Part shown: positions 22,663-29,330 of the stretch, piece after piece | Numbering within the stretch: position 1 is the first letter of the stretch | How the letters are laid out: each line of letters starts with the position of its first letter | NCBI RefSeq assembly: GCF_030053345.1 | Contig: NZ_JASGBP010000001.1 | Location: 620,001 to 684,000 of the forward strand | DNA length: 64,000 bases | Direction of reading: 5' to 3' | Source: Flavobacterium sedimenticola | GTDB lineage: Bacteria; Bacteroidota; Bacteroidia; Flavobacteriales; Flavobacteriaceae | Translations under genes and position numbers: made by a program | The notes under the pieces: model-generated | What the model was told of the DNA's origin: nothing | The model's input: the letters and a program-made list of their open reading frames with translations, nothing else | Database searches by the model: none

Positions 22663-22881
22663 TTAGAATAAAGTTTCAAGTTCTCCAAGTGCGCTATCAA
22701 CATAGCTTTTCACTTTGTTGATTAATTCTAAATCAGACTCAAGGGTTTCTCTCTCATTTTCATTAGCTCTTTCTCTGATTGCTATTTCCAAATCTGCTTT
22801 TTGAGAGTTGATAACTGTTTCTGCGAATTGCAGATTTGTGATTATCTCTGATACTTTCTCGATTGACAACACGTTTTTCAT
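22663..22881 (-). CDS. Small helical early phage protein (72 aa)
   Basis: A 72-residue protein predicted to be helical throughout, acidic, with heptad-like Leu/Ile spacing (EKVSEIITNLQFAETVINS), so probably a coiled coil. It overlaps the upstream gene by 4 nt and is followed by the hairpin at 22631-22658. It is one of the first genes transcribed from the cro-side promoter. Function unknown. Confidence 0.55.
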   Translation of the reverse strand: MKNVLSIEKVSEIITNLQFAETVINSQKADLEIAIRERANENERETLESDLELINKVKSYVDSALGELETLF

Positions 22882-23084
22882 TTTGCTCTATTTTTTGTTC
22901 TACTTTGATTACGTTTGGCTATTACTCGAACGAGTTGCCCCTCGTTCTTTTTCCCCTTTCGGGTGGAGTTACCGGACACCACACCCGGCAACTCCCGCTT
23001 CAGCATTGTAGCTTCTTCTAACATCATCACGGCTATACTCTCTAACCGGTTGATTCGGGTTAATATTTTTGAATCTTGACTCAT
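22878..23084 (-). CDS. Small basic early phage protein (68 aa)
   Basis: A 68-residue protein with a helical N-terminal half and a strongly basic C-terminal tail (many Lys/Arg, ending NRAK), suggesting nucleic-acid binding. Its first base is the last base of the cro-like gene stop, so it is translated from the same message. No family recognised. Confidence 0.55.
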   Translation of the reverse strand: MSQDSKILTRINRLESIAVMMLEEATMLKRELPGVVSGNSTRKGKKNEGQLVRVIAKRNQSRTKNRAK

Positions 23085-23290
23085 TACGCTTCAACTGTTC
23101 CGAAGATTTGCTCATCACTAAATCCAAACTGATAGTAAACCTTAACCGCTGCCATCTTAGTCAGGTTATCGGAGTTGGCTTGTGCCAACTTTTGTACGTT
23201 TCTTTCACTAACTCCAAGCGCCAAAGCTGTACTTAATCGGAAATTCTTGTCGTTAAGCAGTTTTTCGATTATGATTTGTGTTACTCTCAT
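23084..23290 (-). CDS. Cro-like early regulator (68 aa)
   Basis: A 68-residue protein. Residues about 8-45 (LLNDKNFRLSTALALGVSERNVQKLAQ) have the spacing of a helix-turn-helix. It is divergent from the repressor gene, as cro is from cI. I chose ATG 23290 because the promoter (-7 at 23324-23331) lies just upstream. The frame is open further upstream, but that would run through the operators into the repressor gene. It probably binds the same operators and favours lytic growth. Confidence 0.75.
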   Translation of the reverse strand: MRVTQIIIEKLLNDKNFRLSTALALGVSERNVQKLAQANSDNLTKMAAVKVYYQFGFSDEQIFGTVEA

Positions 23291-23323
23291 GATTTTTTGT
23301 GTAATTTTGTTCGTATGTTTATG

Positions 23324-23353
23324 CAAATATACACACAAAGTGCATATCTCCAA
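23324..23353 (-). promoter_or_regulatory. Leftward early phage promoter
   Basis: On the minus strand TTG (23351-23353) is followed by exactly 19 nt and TATATTTG (23324-23331), a perfect match to the Bacteroidota TTG-N19-TAnnTTTG promoter. It drives the cro-like gene and the early operon. A repressor-type operator (23335-23346) lies inside the spacer. Confidence 0.8.
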
Positions 23354-23381
23354 ATTATTTACGCACTTTTTTACACTTTGT
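23335..23381. promoter_or_regulatory. Three operator half-sites between repressor and cro-like genes
   Basis: Three copies of a motif close to ACAAAGTGYRTA occur: ACAAAGTGCATA on the plus strand (23335-23346), AAAAAGTGCGTA on the minus strand (23360-23371) and ACAAAGTGTA on the minus strand (23372-23381). The arrangement in the divergent promoter region is that of CI/Cro operators. The first sits in the spacer of the leftward promoter. Confidence 0.65.
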
Positions 23382-23399
23382 ACGTAAAAAGTTTTCAAC

Positions 23400-24101
23400 A
23401 TGGCAGAATCATTGACATCAGAAGAAATAAAAAGCATCAGAATCAGGCTTGGAATGACCCAAACTGAATTCGGAGAGATGCTCGGCGCCAAGTTGCGAAC
23501 AGTACAATCTTGGGAGAATGGCGACCGAAACATGAAAGAAGGTACAGTGATGCTCCTGAAGCAAAAGACGGATGCGCACAATGCCGCACATAGTGTAAAT
23601 GATACGCCCGACACTTATAATATAGAAGTCAAACATCTTGACGGCTTACGTTCGAGCATCATGCATGTGCCTATGGTAAATCAATATGCCTATGCCGGAT
23701 ATTTGTCGGGGTTTGCCGATAATGAATACGTTGAAAATCTGCCCAAGATACCTTTCATTGTTGATAAGGAATACCGAGGAGAATATCTATGTTTTGAAGT
23801 GAAAGGCGATAGCATGGAATGCGATACCGAAGAAAGTATTCCCGAAGGCTCAATACTATTGTGCAGGAATGTGCGCAAAGAATATTGGAAAAACAAGCTC
23901 CATATACACAAGTGGGATTTTGTGATAGTACATAATACCGATGGGATTTTGGTAAAGCGCATTATCAATCATAACGTTGAGGCCGGAATTATTACAATTC
24001 ACTCCTTGAATGAGTTTTATCCCGATAGAGAATTACACCTGAAAGACATTCAACAAATATTTAACATAGTAGAAGTTCAAACAAAAAGAAAGAGAAGATG
24101 A
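23400..24101 (+). CDS. Phage repressor, XRE HTH plus S24 (LexA/CI-like) peptidase
   Basis: A 233-residue protein. An XRE-type HTH (residues about 7-50, GMTQTEFGEMLGAKLRTVQSWE) is followed by a linker and an S24 peptidase domain. A YAGYL segment near residue 98 offers the Ala-Gly self-cleavage bond. The catalytic Ser lies in GDSMEC (about 139) and the Lys in ILVKRI (about 183). It maintains lysogeny and should cleave itself upon RecA activation. It is divergent from the cro-like gene and overlaps the next gene by 4 nt. Confidence 0.92.
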   Translation: MAESLTSEEIKSIRIRLGMTQTEFGEMLGAKLRTVQSWENGDRNMKEGTVMLLKQKTDAHNAAHSVNDTPDTYNIEVKHLDGLRSSIMHVPMVNQYAYAGYLSGFADNEYVENLPKIPFIVDKEYRGEYLCFEVKGDSMECDTEESIPEGSILLCRNVRKEYWKNKLHIHKWDFVIVHNTDGILVKRIINHNVEAGIITIHSLNEFYPDRELHLKDIQQIFNIVEVQTKRKRR

Positions 24102-24610
24102 AAAAAATAATCGCTTTGTTAATGATCTGCAGCAGTTCGTTAGCACAAGATAAGTTTTCCTATGATTCAAATACAATTACAGATTTTATTGTTATTGATA
24201 CACCTGGCGCTTCAAGTGATATTTATAAAAAGGCAGTCAATTGGATAAAAGAGAACTACGTAAATCCCGATGATGTAATACTTATGCAAATGGAAAATGA
24301 GAAGATACGTTTTCAAGGCTTTAAAAAACAGTTTCATTGTATGAGTTCTGTATGTTCTGATGCTACATACATCATTGAAATATCTTTTAAAGACGGTAAG
24401 TATAAGTTTGACCCAATTTCATTAAAACTTTCAGCTGGTGCAGGTTCTTTTGATGTTCCGCTAACTGACTTAAAACCGTATCATGACAAAAAGGGAGAAT
24501 TGAAAAAAGGCTCTAAGGAAGCTCTTGACAGTATAGTAAATTTGTTCAATTCTTTGCAGTTAAGTTTCGACGGTTATCTTACCGGTAAAACAAAAAAAGA
24601 AGATTGGTAA
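24098..24610 (+). CDS. Exported DUF4468-like protein on the repressor transcript
   Basis: A 170-residue protein with a signal peptide (MKKIIALLMICSSSLAQ). The mature domain (AVNWIKENYVNPDDVI near residue 45, then NEKIRFQG, then FKDGKYKFD) resembles the DUF4468 family of secreted TBP-like-fold proteins of Bacteroidota. It overlaps the repressor by 4 nt, so it should be made in the lysogen. That is typical of a lysogenic-conversion gene, perhaps altering the envelope. Function unknown. Confidence 0.75.
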   Translation: MKKIIALLMICSSSLAQDKFSYDSNTITDFIVIDTPGASSDIYKKAVNWIKENYVNPDDVILMQMENEKIRFQGFKKQFHCMSSVCSDATYIIEISFKDGKYKFDPISLKLSAGAGSFDVPLTDLKPYHDKKGELKKGSKEALDSIVNLFNSLQLSFDGYLTGKTKKEDW

Positions 24611-24864
24611 TGAAAGAGGTTAACGAAAAGGTTTTTCTTTTTATCCAAGCACTCAAGGCAATGGGCAGAATAGAGTTTGAAAGCGACTTCTGTAACGCCA
24701 TTGATATGAAGCGGCAAAATCTTAATAACATCAAGCACAATAACAAGTATTTTGCAACGAAACATATTTACAAAATCTGTAAAGTCTATGATGCAAATGC
24801 TAATTACTTTTTTGGTTCTGAAGAAAACATGTTCAGAAAGCTCAAAAATAAAGCGAAAGCATAA
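24610..24864 (+). CDS. Small HTH protein on the repressor transcript (84 aa)
   Basis: An 84-residue protein. Residues about 22-65 (FESDFCNAIDMKRQNLNNIKHN, then IYKICKVYDANANYFFG) match a phage CI/XRE-like HTH of Bacteroidota in which the recognition helix follows a C-x-A-I-x-M-x-R-Q-N-L pattern. I use the ATG at 24610, whose A is the last base of the previous stop, over an upstream TTG. A 22-nt hairpin (24898-24919) follows. It may be a second immunity regulator. Confidence 0.7.
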   Translation: MKEVNEKVFLFIQALKAMGRIEFESDFCNAIDMKRQNLNNIKHNNKYFATKHIYKICKVYDANANYFFGSEENMFRKLKNKAKA

Positions 24865-24928
24865 ATTTCACAGTCAATAATAACGTCAATAATAAAAGGC
24901 TCTATGAATTAAAAGAGCCAATAAACAA

Positions 24929-24949
24929 AGATAATTGTAGCTTAATTAT
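24929..24949. repeat. Inverted repeat near the prophage end
   Basis: GATAATT and AATTATC, 7-bp arms around a 7-nt centre, lie 37 bp inside the candidate att core. Arm-type or excisionase sites are often found here, but no protein is assigned. Confidence 0.3.
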
Positions 24950-24985
24950 CAAGTGGTTAAGGTTTACGCTTACCGAATCATATCT

Positions 24986-25027
24986 CTGTTAATCAGAGGG
25001 TCCTTGGTTCGAGCCCAAGAGGGGGAG
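24986..25027 (+). other. Candidate prophage attachment site (attR): 3' part of tRNA-Asn
   Basis: Forty-two bases match, from memory, the 3' half of tRNA-Asn(GTT) of Bacteroidota. The anticodon loop is CTGTTAA, followed by TCAGA, the T arm CTTGG-TTCGAGC-CCAAG, and the acceptor strand AGGGGGA with discriminator G. The D-arm and 5' acceptor strand expected upstream are absent, so the gene is not intact here. A strong terminator follows. This is the usual footprint of a tRNA-integrated prophage, with the complete tRNA at the other end beyond position 1. Confidence 0.7.
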
Positions 25028-25034
25028 CAGCTAA

Positions 25035-25066
25035 AAAGAGTAACATGAAAATGTTACTCTTTTTTT
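25035..25066 (+). terminator. Rho-independent terminator of the host tRNA
   Basis: A 12-bp perfect stem (AAAGAGTAACAT / ATGTTACTCTTT) with a GAAA tetraloop and a T-run starts 8 nt after the tRNA-Asn 3' end. It shows that the tRNA once ended here and marks the start of host sequence. Confidence 0.85.
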
Positions 25067-25140
25067 GTTCAATATTTTTGAGCGGGTTTCGAAATTTCGG
25101 AATATCCCGAAGCCATGTAATAGCTATCGGGAAGCCCAAG

Positions 25141-25167
25141 AGCCTGATATGAAAGTATTGGGTTTTT
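25141..25167 (+). terminator. Terminator-like hairpin before the HTH fusion gene
   Basis: A 10-bp stem with a GAAA loop, pairing AGCCTGATAT with GTATTGGGTT (several G-U pairs), then TTTTTG. It closely resembles the hairpin after the same gene at 26106-26134. No gene precedes it between the tRNA and this point. Confidence 0.5.
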
Positions 25168-25241
25168 GTTTCAATGCCTTTATCCCTATATTGTCGTCTA
25201 AAAGACGCAAAGATGACGTTTTTCCTGCAGTGGCTACCGTA

Positions 25242-25272
25242 TAAATTTGTAGCCTGAAAACTAATAAATTTG
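25242..25272 (+). promoter_or_regulatory. Duplicated -7 motif upstream of the HTH fusion gene
   Basis: TAAATTTG occurs twice (25242-25249 and 25265-25272), each fitting the TAnnTTTG consensus. The second lies 4 nt before the ATG at 25277, so it would give an almost leaderless message. The first gives a leader of about 20 nt. A good -33 TTG at N19 is not seen for either. Confidence 0.45.
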
Positions 25273-25276
25273 TATC

Positions 25277-26068
25277 ATGAAAATAGGAGAACACGTTAAA
25301 GAAATTCGAATTTCAAATGGGTTGACACAAGTTGAGCTTTCGGAGAAAAGCGGTGTAGCGCTCAGAACTATTCAACGAATCGAAAAAAATGAAGTTGTCC
25401 CAAGTATTTATTCTTTAAATGCTATAGGAGAAGCCCTAGGGGTAAAATTAAACGAAATATCATCCGGAGATGACAAGAAGAAGTTTGAATTCAAAGTAGT
25501 CGTTTCGAACGTCAATAACCTGCTAGAGGACAGTAAAGCATTGTTCAAAAGAAATTGGAGAATACTACTGTTATTGGCAAGTATCGTTGTCTTTACCGTG
25601 TTGTTATCTGAAATCAAATGGCTGATTTATAATTTTTGGGATGATTCCAAAGTCACAATAGCTACCCTAAATTGCGGAAGTCAAAATGAATGCGATATCG
25701 TACTGACTAAAAAAGAGGCCTCGGGTAAGATTCTTTGGGAACGAACCATTGGCGGCAACAGTTATGATAAAGCCGGTCAAGTGGTAAAAACCAAAGAAGG
25801 GGATTATTTGGTAGTGGGCTCTACCAGCTCTTTCGGGAAAGGCAATTACGATGTTTTAATTGCAAAAGTGAACTCTTCGGGTGAAATTCTTTGGCAAAAA
25901 ACCTATGGCGAGTTTTTAAACGATTATGGATTAAAAATTTCTGTATCAGATGATGATTTCTATACCATTGCCGCCACTAAGCAAATTTGTGAGACCGTAA
26001 ATGTGTCCAACAATTGTGTCGATCAAGAATGGCTGTTTAAGATTGATGGTGCCGGGAACATTCAATAG
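25277..26068 (+). CDS. XRE HTH - transmembrane - extracytoplasmic repeat protein
   Basis: A 263-residue protein. An XRE HTH (residues about 5-60, NGLTQVELSEKSGVALRTIQRIEK) is followed by one membrane helix (about 96-116) and an outside domain. That domain holds two repeats of the type ILWERTIGGNSYD...VGSTSSFG and ILWQKTYGEFLND, as in beta-propeller-like secreted proteins of Flavobacteria. It may be a one-component sensor that binds DNA from the membrane. The gene lies alone between two similar terminators just outside the prophage. Confidence 0.75.
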   Translation: MKIGEHVKEIRISNGLTQVELSEKSGVALRTIQRIEKNEVVPSIYSLNAIGEALGVKLNEISSGDDKKKFEFKVVVSNVNNLLEDSKALFKRNWRILLLLASIVVFTVLLSEIKWLIYNFWDDSKVTIATLNCGSQNECDIVLTKKEASGKILWERTIGGNSYDKAGQVVKTKEGDYLVVGSTSSFGKGNYDVLIAKVNSSGEILWQKTYGEFLNDYGLKISVSDDDFYTIAATKQICETVNVSNNCVDQEWLFKIDGAGNIQ

Positions 26069-26105
26069 AATTTTGTAATCCGACTCAATAAGAATGAACT
26101 GTAAA

Positions 26106-26134
26106 AGCCTGATGCGAAAGTATCGGGCTTTTTT
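26106..26134. terminator. Bidirectional terminator between convergent genes
   Basis: AGCCTGATGC / GTATCGGGCT pair around a GAAA tetraloop, with T-runs on the plus strand and A-rich flank on the other. It lies between the HTH fusion gene and umuD, which end towards each other, and resembles the hairpin at 25141-25167. Confidence 0.75.
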
Positions 26135-26137
26135 CTT

Positions 26138-26572
26138 TTAAACACTTTTTATCACATAAGTTACTATGCCCCAAATAATGAGTTTGTTGTCCTCGGTAAC
26201 GGTAATGGGTTTGAAGGAAGCGTTCTCGGGCATCAGATACAGGGCTTCTTTTTCCATTTTAATTCGCTTTACGGTAAATTCACCATCAATACAACACACG
26301 GCGATTTTGCCGTCTTTCGGTTCCAAACTGCGATCGATTACCATGATGTCACCGTCGTCTATGCCGGCGCCTATCATCGAATTTCCGTCGGCTTTGGCGT
26401 AAAAAGTAGCCTCAAAGTTTTTCACCAAGACCTTGTCTAAACTAATTTGGGTGCCTTCAAAATCGGCAGCCGGCGAAGGGAATCCGGCTTTGATACCGCC
26501 TTCAAAATAGGGCAGTGGTCTCGAGTTTTCGAAATCGGGTTTGAAAAAGGTTAACGGACTTTTCATTGGCAT
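26138..26572 (-). CDS. umuD: UmuD-like autoproteolytic subunit of DNA polymerase V
   Basis: A 144-residue S24-family protein. GFPSPAADF near residue 31 carries the Ala-Gly self-cleavage site. The catalytic Ser lies in DGNSM (about 62) and the Lys in FTVKRIK (about 99). After RecA-stimulated cleavage the C-terminal part joins UmuC in translesion synthesis. It is encoded downstream of umuC with a 10-nt overlap, the reverse of the enterobacterial umuDC order. A second ATG two codons in is also possible. Confidence 0.9.
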   Translation of the reverse strand: MPMKSPLTFFKPDFENSRPLPYFEGGIKAGFPSPAADFEGTQISLDKVLVKNFEATFYAKADGNSMIGAGIDDGDIMVIDRSLEPKDGKIAVCCIDGEFTVKRIKMEKEALYLMPENASFKPITVTEDNKLIIWGIVTYVIKSV

Positions 26573-27828
26573 TTTATCGTCAAGATTTCACGAAAATCAG
26601 TAGTGTATTTTTTGGACAAATGCTCCTGCTTCATGGTCCAAGTACGCGTCAAGTCTTGGTTGGCGAGCTTGATTTTGCGTTCGCCCGTTTTTTTATAGTA
26701 GTCGTCCATCACTTGCATGAGTTTCAAATGCTTCGGATTTTCTTCTTCAAACAAATGGAATTGCTTTTGATTTTCGGGGATAATTTCCGTGACAATTACG
26801 CCGGCTTTTTTATAGATTTCACCTTCCTCAAAAACAGCTTTCAACATTTTCACCGCCAAGTTACTAATGGTAATAGATGAATTGCTTGCGTAGGGCAGCG
26901 TTTCCATTTTATAGAAGTTGTACCGTTGTCGGTCGACTTTGTATTTGTCTTTTCGTAAATACAAAATGACACCGTAACAACACGATTTTTGTTTGCGGAG
27001 TTTCTCGGCACACACAGTGGCAAAAGTCGATACCCGTTCTTTCATTTCGTTAAGCGTGGTGATATTGCCGGCAAAGCTTCGGGTAATGGCGATATTTTTT
27101 TTGCTTTTAGGTTCTTCGAGCTCCAAAACCGATTTTCCTTCGAGTTCGTATTTCAAACGCAAACCCACCACGCCCATAGTAGTTTTAATAAAGGCTTCGT
27201 GTTGCGGCAATGTAAAATCGTAAGCCGTGTTGATGTTTTTGGCCTTCATCTTTTGGGTTAAACGAAAACCAATACCCCAAACGTCTTCAATTTTTGTCCA
27301 TTTGAGTGCTTTAATTCGTTTTTCTTCCGAATCGATGCGGTACACACCTTGGGTTCTGTCGGGGAATTTGCGCGCAATTTTATTGGCCACTTTAGACAAG
27401 GCTTTGGTTTCGGCAAAACCGATAGAAACCGGAATGCTCAGCCATTGCATCAGTCGGCTTTTGATTTGTAAACCGTAGGTGTGAAAATCGGCGATAGCAA
27501 CGCCGTCAAAATTCATAAACGCTTCGTCGATACTATACGGTTCGACATGCGGTGTGAATCCTTCCAGGATTTTCATGACGCGGTTACTGATGTCGCCGTA
27601 CAGCGGATAGTTAGAAGAGAAAACATGAATATTTTTTTGCTTTAATTCGGCGCGGACTTTAAACTCGGGAGCGCCCATCGGAATGCCTAAGGCTTTGGCC
27701 TCATCGCTGCGCGAAATGATACAGCCATCGTTGTTAGACAACACCACGATGGGTTTTCCCACGAGTTGCGGTTGGAAAATCCGCTCGCAGGAAGCGTAAA
27801 AGTTATTGCAATCGACTAAGGCATACAT
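26563..27828 (-). CDS. umuC: UmuC-like Y-family DNA polymerase
   Basis: A 421-residue error-prone polymerase. MYALVDCNNFYASCERIF (start) holds the first catalytic Asp. SIDEAFMNF near residue 100 holds the D-E pair. VWGIGFRLTQKM near 184 is the helix-hairpin-helix of the thumb. A C-terminal little finger and UmuC extension follow. I use the ATG at 27828, since family members begin right at YALVDCN. SOS control is expected, but I cannot assign a LexA box. Confidence 0.92.
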   Translation of the reverse strand: MYALVDCNNFYASCERIFQPQLVGKPIVVLSNNDGCIISRSDEAKALGIPMGAPEFKVRAELKQKNIHVFSSNYPLYGDISNRVMKILEGFTPHVEPYSIDEAFMNFDGVAIADFHTYGLQIKSRLMQWLSIPVSIGFAETKALSKVANKIARKFPDRTQGVYRIDSEEKRIKALKWTKIEDVWGIGFRLTQKMKAKNINTAYDFTLPQHEAFIKTTMGVVGLRLKYELEGKSVLELEEPKSKKNIAITRSFAGNITTLNEMKERVSTFATVCAEKLRKQKSCCYGVILYLRKDKYKVDRQRYNFYKMETLPYASNSSITISNLAVKMLKAVFEEGEIYKKAGVIVTEIIPENQKQFHLFEEENPKHLKLMQVMDDYYKKTGERKIKLANQDLTRTWTMKQEHLSKKYTTDFREILTIKCQ

Positions 27829-27901
27829 GGTATAAAAGTACACATTCGTCGATTATTTTTTATCGGAACAAAGGTTAAATTTGGCGATTGTTGATAACAA
27901 A

Positions 27902-27927
27902 AAAGCCATCGGATATCCGATGGCTTT
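27902..27927. terminator. Terminator of the nuo operon
   Basis: AAAGCCATCGGAT / ATCCGATGGCTTT form a perfect 13-bp palindrome followed, on the minus strand, by a T-run. It lies 20 bp after the nuoN stop and also separates umuC from nuo transcripts. Confidence 0.85.
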
Positions 27928-27946
27928 GGGCTGCGAGCAGTATATC

Positions 27947-29326
27947 TTAACCTAACAAATCGGTAACTAAAGCAGGATACAAACCGATAATGATATTGAA
28001 TGCAATAGACAATACCGCTACGATGGTATACACCAACGGTACTGCTTGTTTCCCTTCGCCGGCTTCTTTGGTATACATGGCTAAAATCAGTTTGAAATAA
28101 TAGCCCACACTGATGATGGAATTAATCACACCGACAATCACCAAAAACAAATAACCGGACTGAATGGTTTGGCTGAACAACATAAACTTAGCAAAGAATC
28201 CGGAGAAAATAGGAATTCCCGCCATCGATAATAATGAAGCCGTAAGTATAGCCGCCAGTAAAGGATGGGTTTTACCCAAGCCGTTAAATCGGGCTGTGGT
28301 TTCGTTTCCACCATCACCGGTTACCGAAACAATCACCGCAAAAGCCGCAATTCCGGCCAACGCATAGGCTGCCGCATAATACAACAACATGCTTCCGGCA
28401 TTGCTAATGCTCAATAGTGCCATCAACATAAAACCGGCATGGGAAATTCCCGAAAATGCTAACATACGTTTTACATTGTCTTGGCGTAACGCCATAAGGT
28501 TTCCGATAGACATAGAGAGGATAGAAACGACTACAATAACCATTTGGAATTTAGAATCGATATCGGCATTCATTACACTAAGTAGCTTGAACAACGTAGC
28601 CATAGCGGTTACTTTCGCCAACGTACTCATAGTGGCAGTGGTTAGTGCCGGAGAACCTTCGTATACGTCGGGTGCCCAAAAATGGAAAGGCGCGGCCGCA
28701 ATTTTGAATAGCATTCCGATGACAACTAGTATGATGCCGATAGGGAACCAAATCGGTAATTCGGCCGAACGCGACATTTCTTTGATGAAAGTAACATCAA
28801 AACTCATCATAGCACCGTAAATCAAACAAATTCCGAACAAAATAATACCCGAGGCAAATGATCCCATCAGGAAATATTTCATCCCGGCTTCGTTACTCTT
28901 AATATCCAATCGTTTGCTGGCTGCCAATACATATAAAGAAATAGACAACACTTCGATACCTAAGAAAAACATTGATAAGTTGGTAAACGACACCATGGCT
29001 ACGGCACCGGCCAACAAGAAAATTTTAATGGCCACAAAGTCGGAGAACTTGGTGGGATGCTCTTGGTAAAAAGTATCACTCATCAGTACCAAAAACAGGG
29101 TCAATAAAACAAACAAAGTAGAGAAAGCCGAGGCAAAACCATCAACGGCAATCATACTCGTATATCGGGTATCCAACGCCGGATCAATAGACCAAAGCTG
29201 GAGTGTTAACCCCAAAACGGCCAATAGACCGACTACTGTTACAGGTACTAAAAGTTTTCTGAGATTAAAAATTTCAGCTATAAGACAAAATACACCGAGT
29301 GCTGTTATTGCGATTAATGTTTGCAT
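27947..29326 (-). CDS. nuoN: NADH-quinone oxidoreductase subunit N
   Basis: A 459-residue polytopic membrane protein, one of the three antiporter-like proton channels of complex I. About 14 hydrophobic helices are visible, with the conserved charged residues of the family in KIAAAPFHFWAPDVYEG and LRQDNVKRMLAFSGISHAG. Last gene of the nuoA-N operon, 4 nt below nuoM, followed by a strong terminator. Confidence 0.95.
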   Translation of the reverse strand: MQTLIAITALGVFCLIAEIFNLRKLLVPVTVVGLLAVLGLTLQLWSIDPALDTRYTSMIAVDGFASAFSTLFVLLTLFLVLMSDTFYQEHPTKFSDFVAIKIFLLAGAVAMVSFTNLSMFFLGIEVLSISLYVLAASKRLDIKSNEAGMKYFLMGSFASGIILFGICLIYGAMMSFDVTFIKEMSRSAELPIWFPIGIILVVIGMLFKIAAAPFHFWAPDVYEGSPALTTATMSTLAKVTAMATLFKLLSVMNADIDSKFQMVIVVVSILSMSIGNLMALRQDNVKRMLAFSGISHAGFMLMALLSISNAGSMLLYYAAAYALAGIAAFAVIVSVTGDGGNETTARFNGLGKTHPLLAAILTASLLSMAGIPIFSGFFAKFMLFSQTIQSGYLFLVIVGVINSIISVGYYFKLILAMYTKEAGEGKQAVPLVYTIVAVLSIAFNIIIGLYPALVTDLLG

Positions 29327-29330
29327 TTTT

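Noticed and set aside
23291-23614. A long upstream extension of the cro-like gene (176 codons in all)
   Set aside because: It runs through the operators and antisense to the repressor gene; the promoter lies just before the ATG at 23290.
24930-25027. A complete second tRNA ending at 25027
   Set aside because: No D arm or 5' acceptor strand (TCCCCCT) can be found upstream; only the 3' part matches tRNA-Asn.
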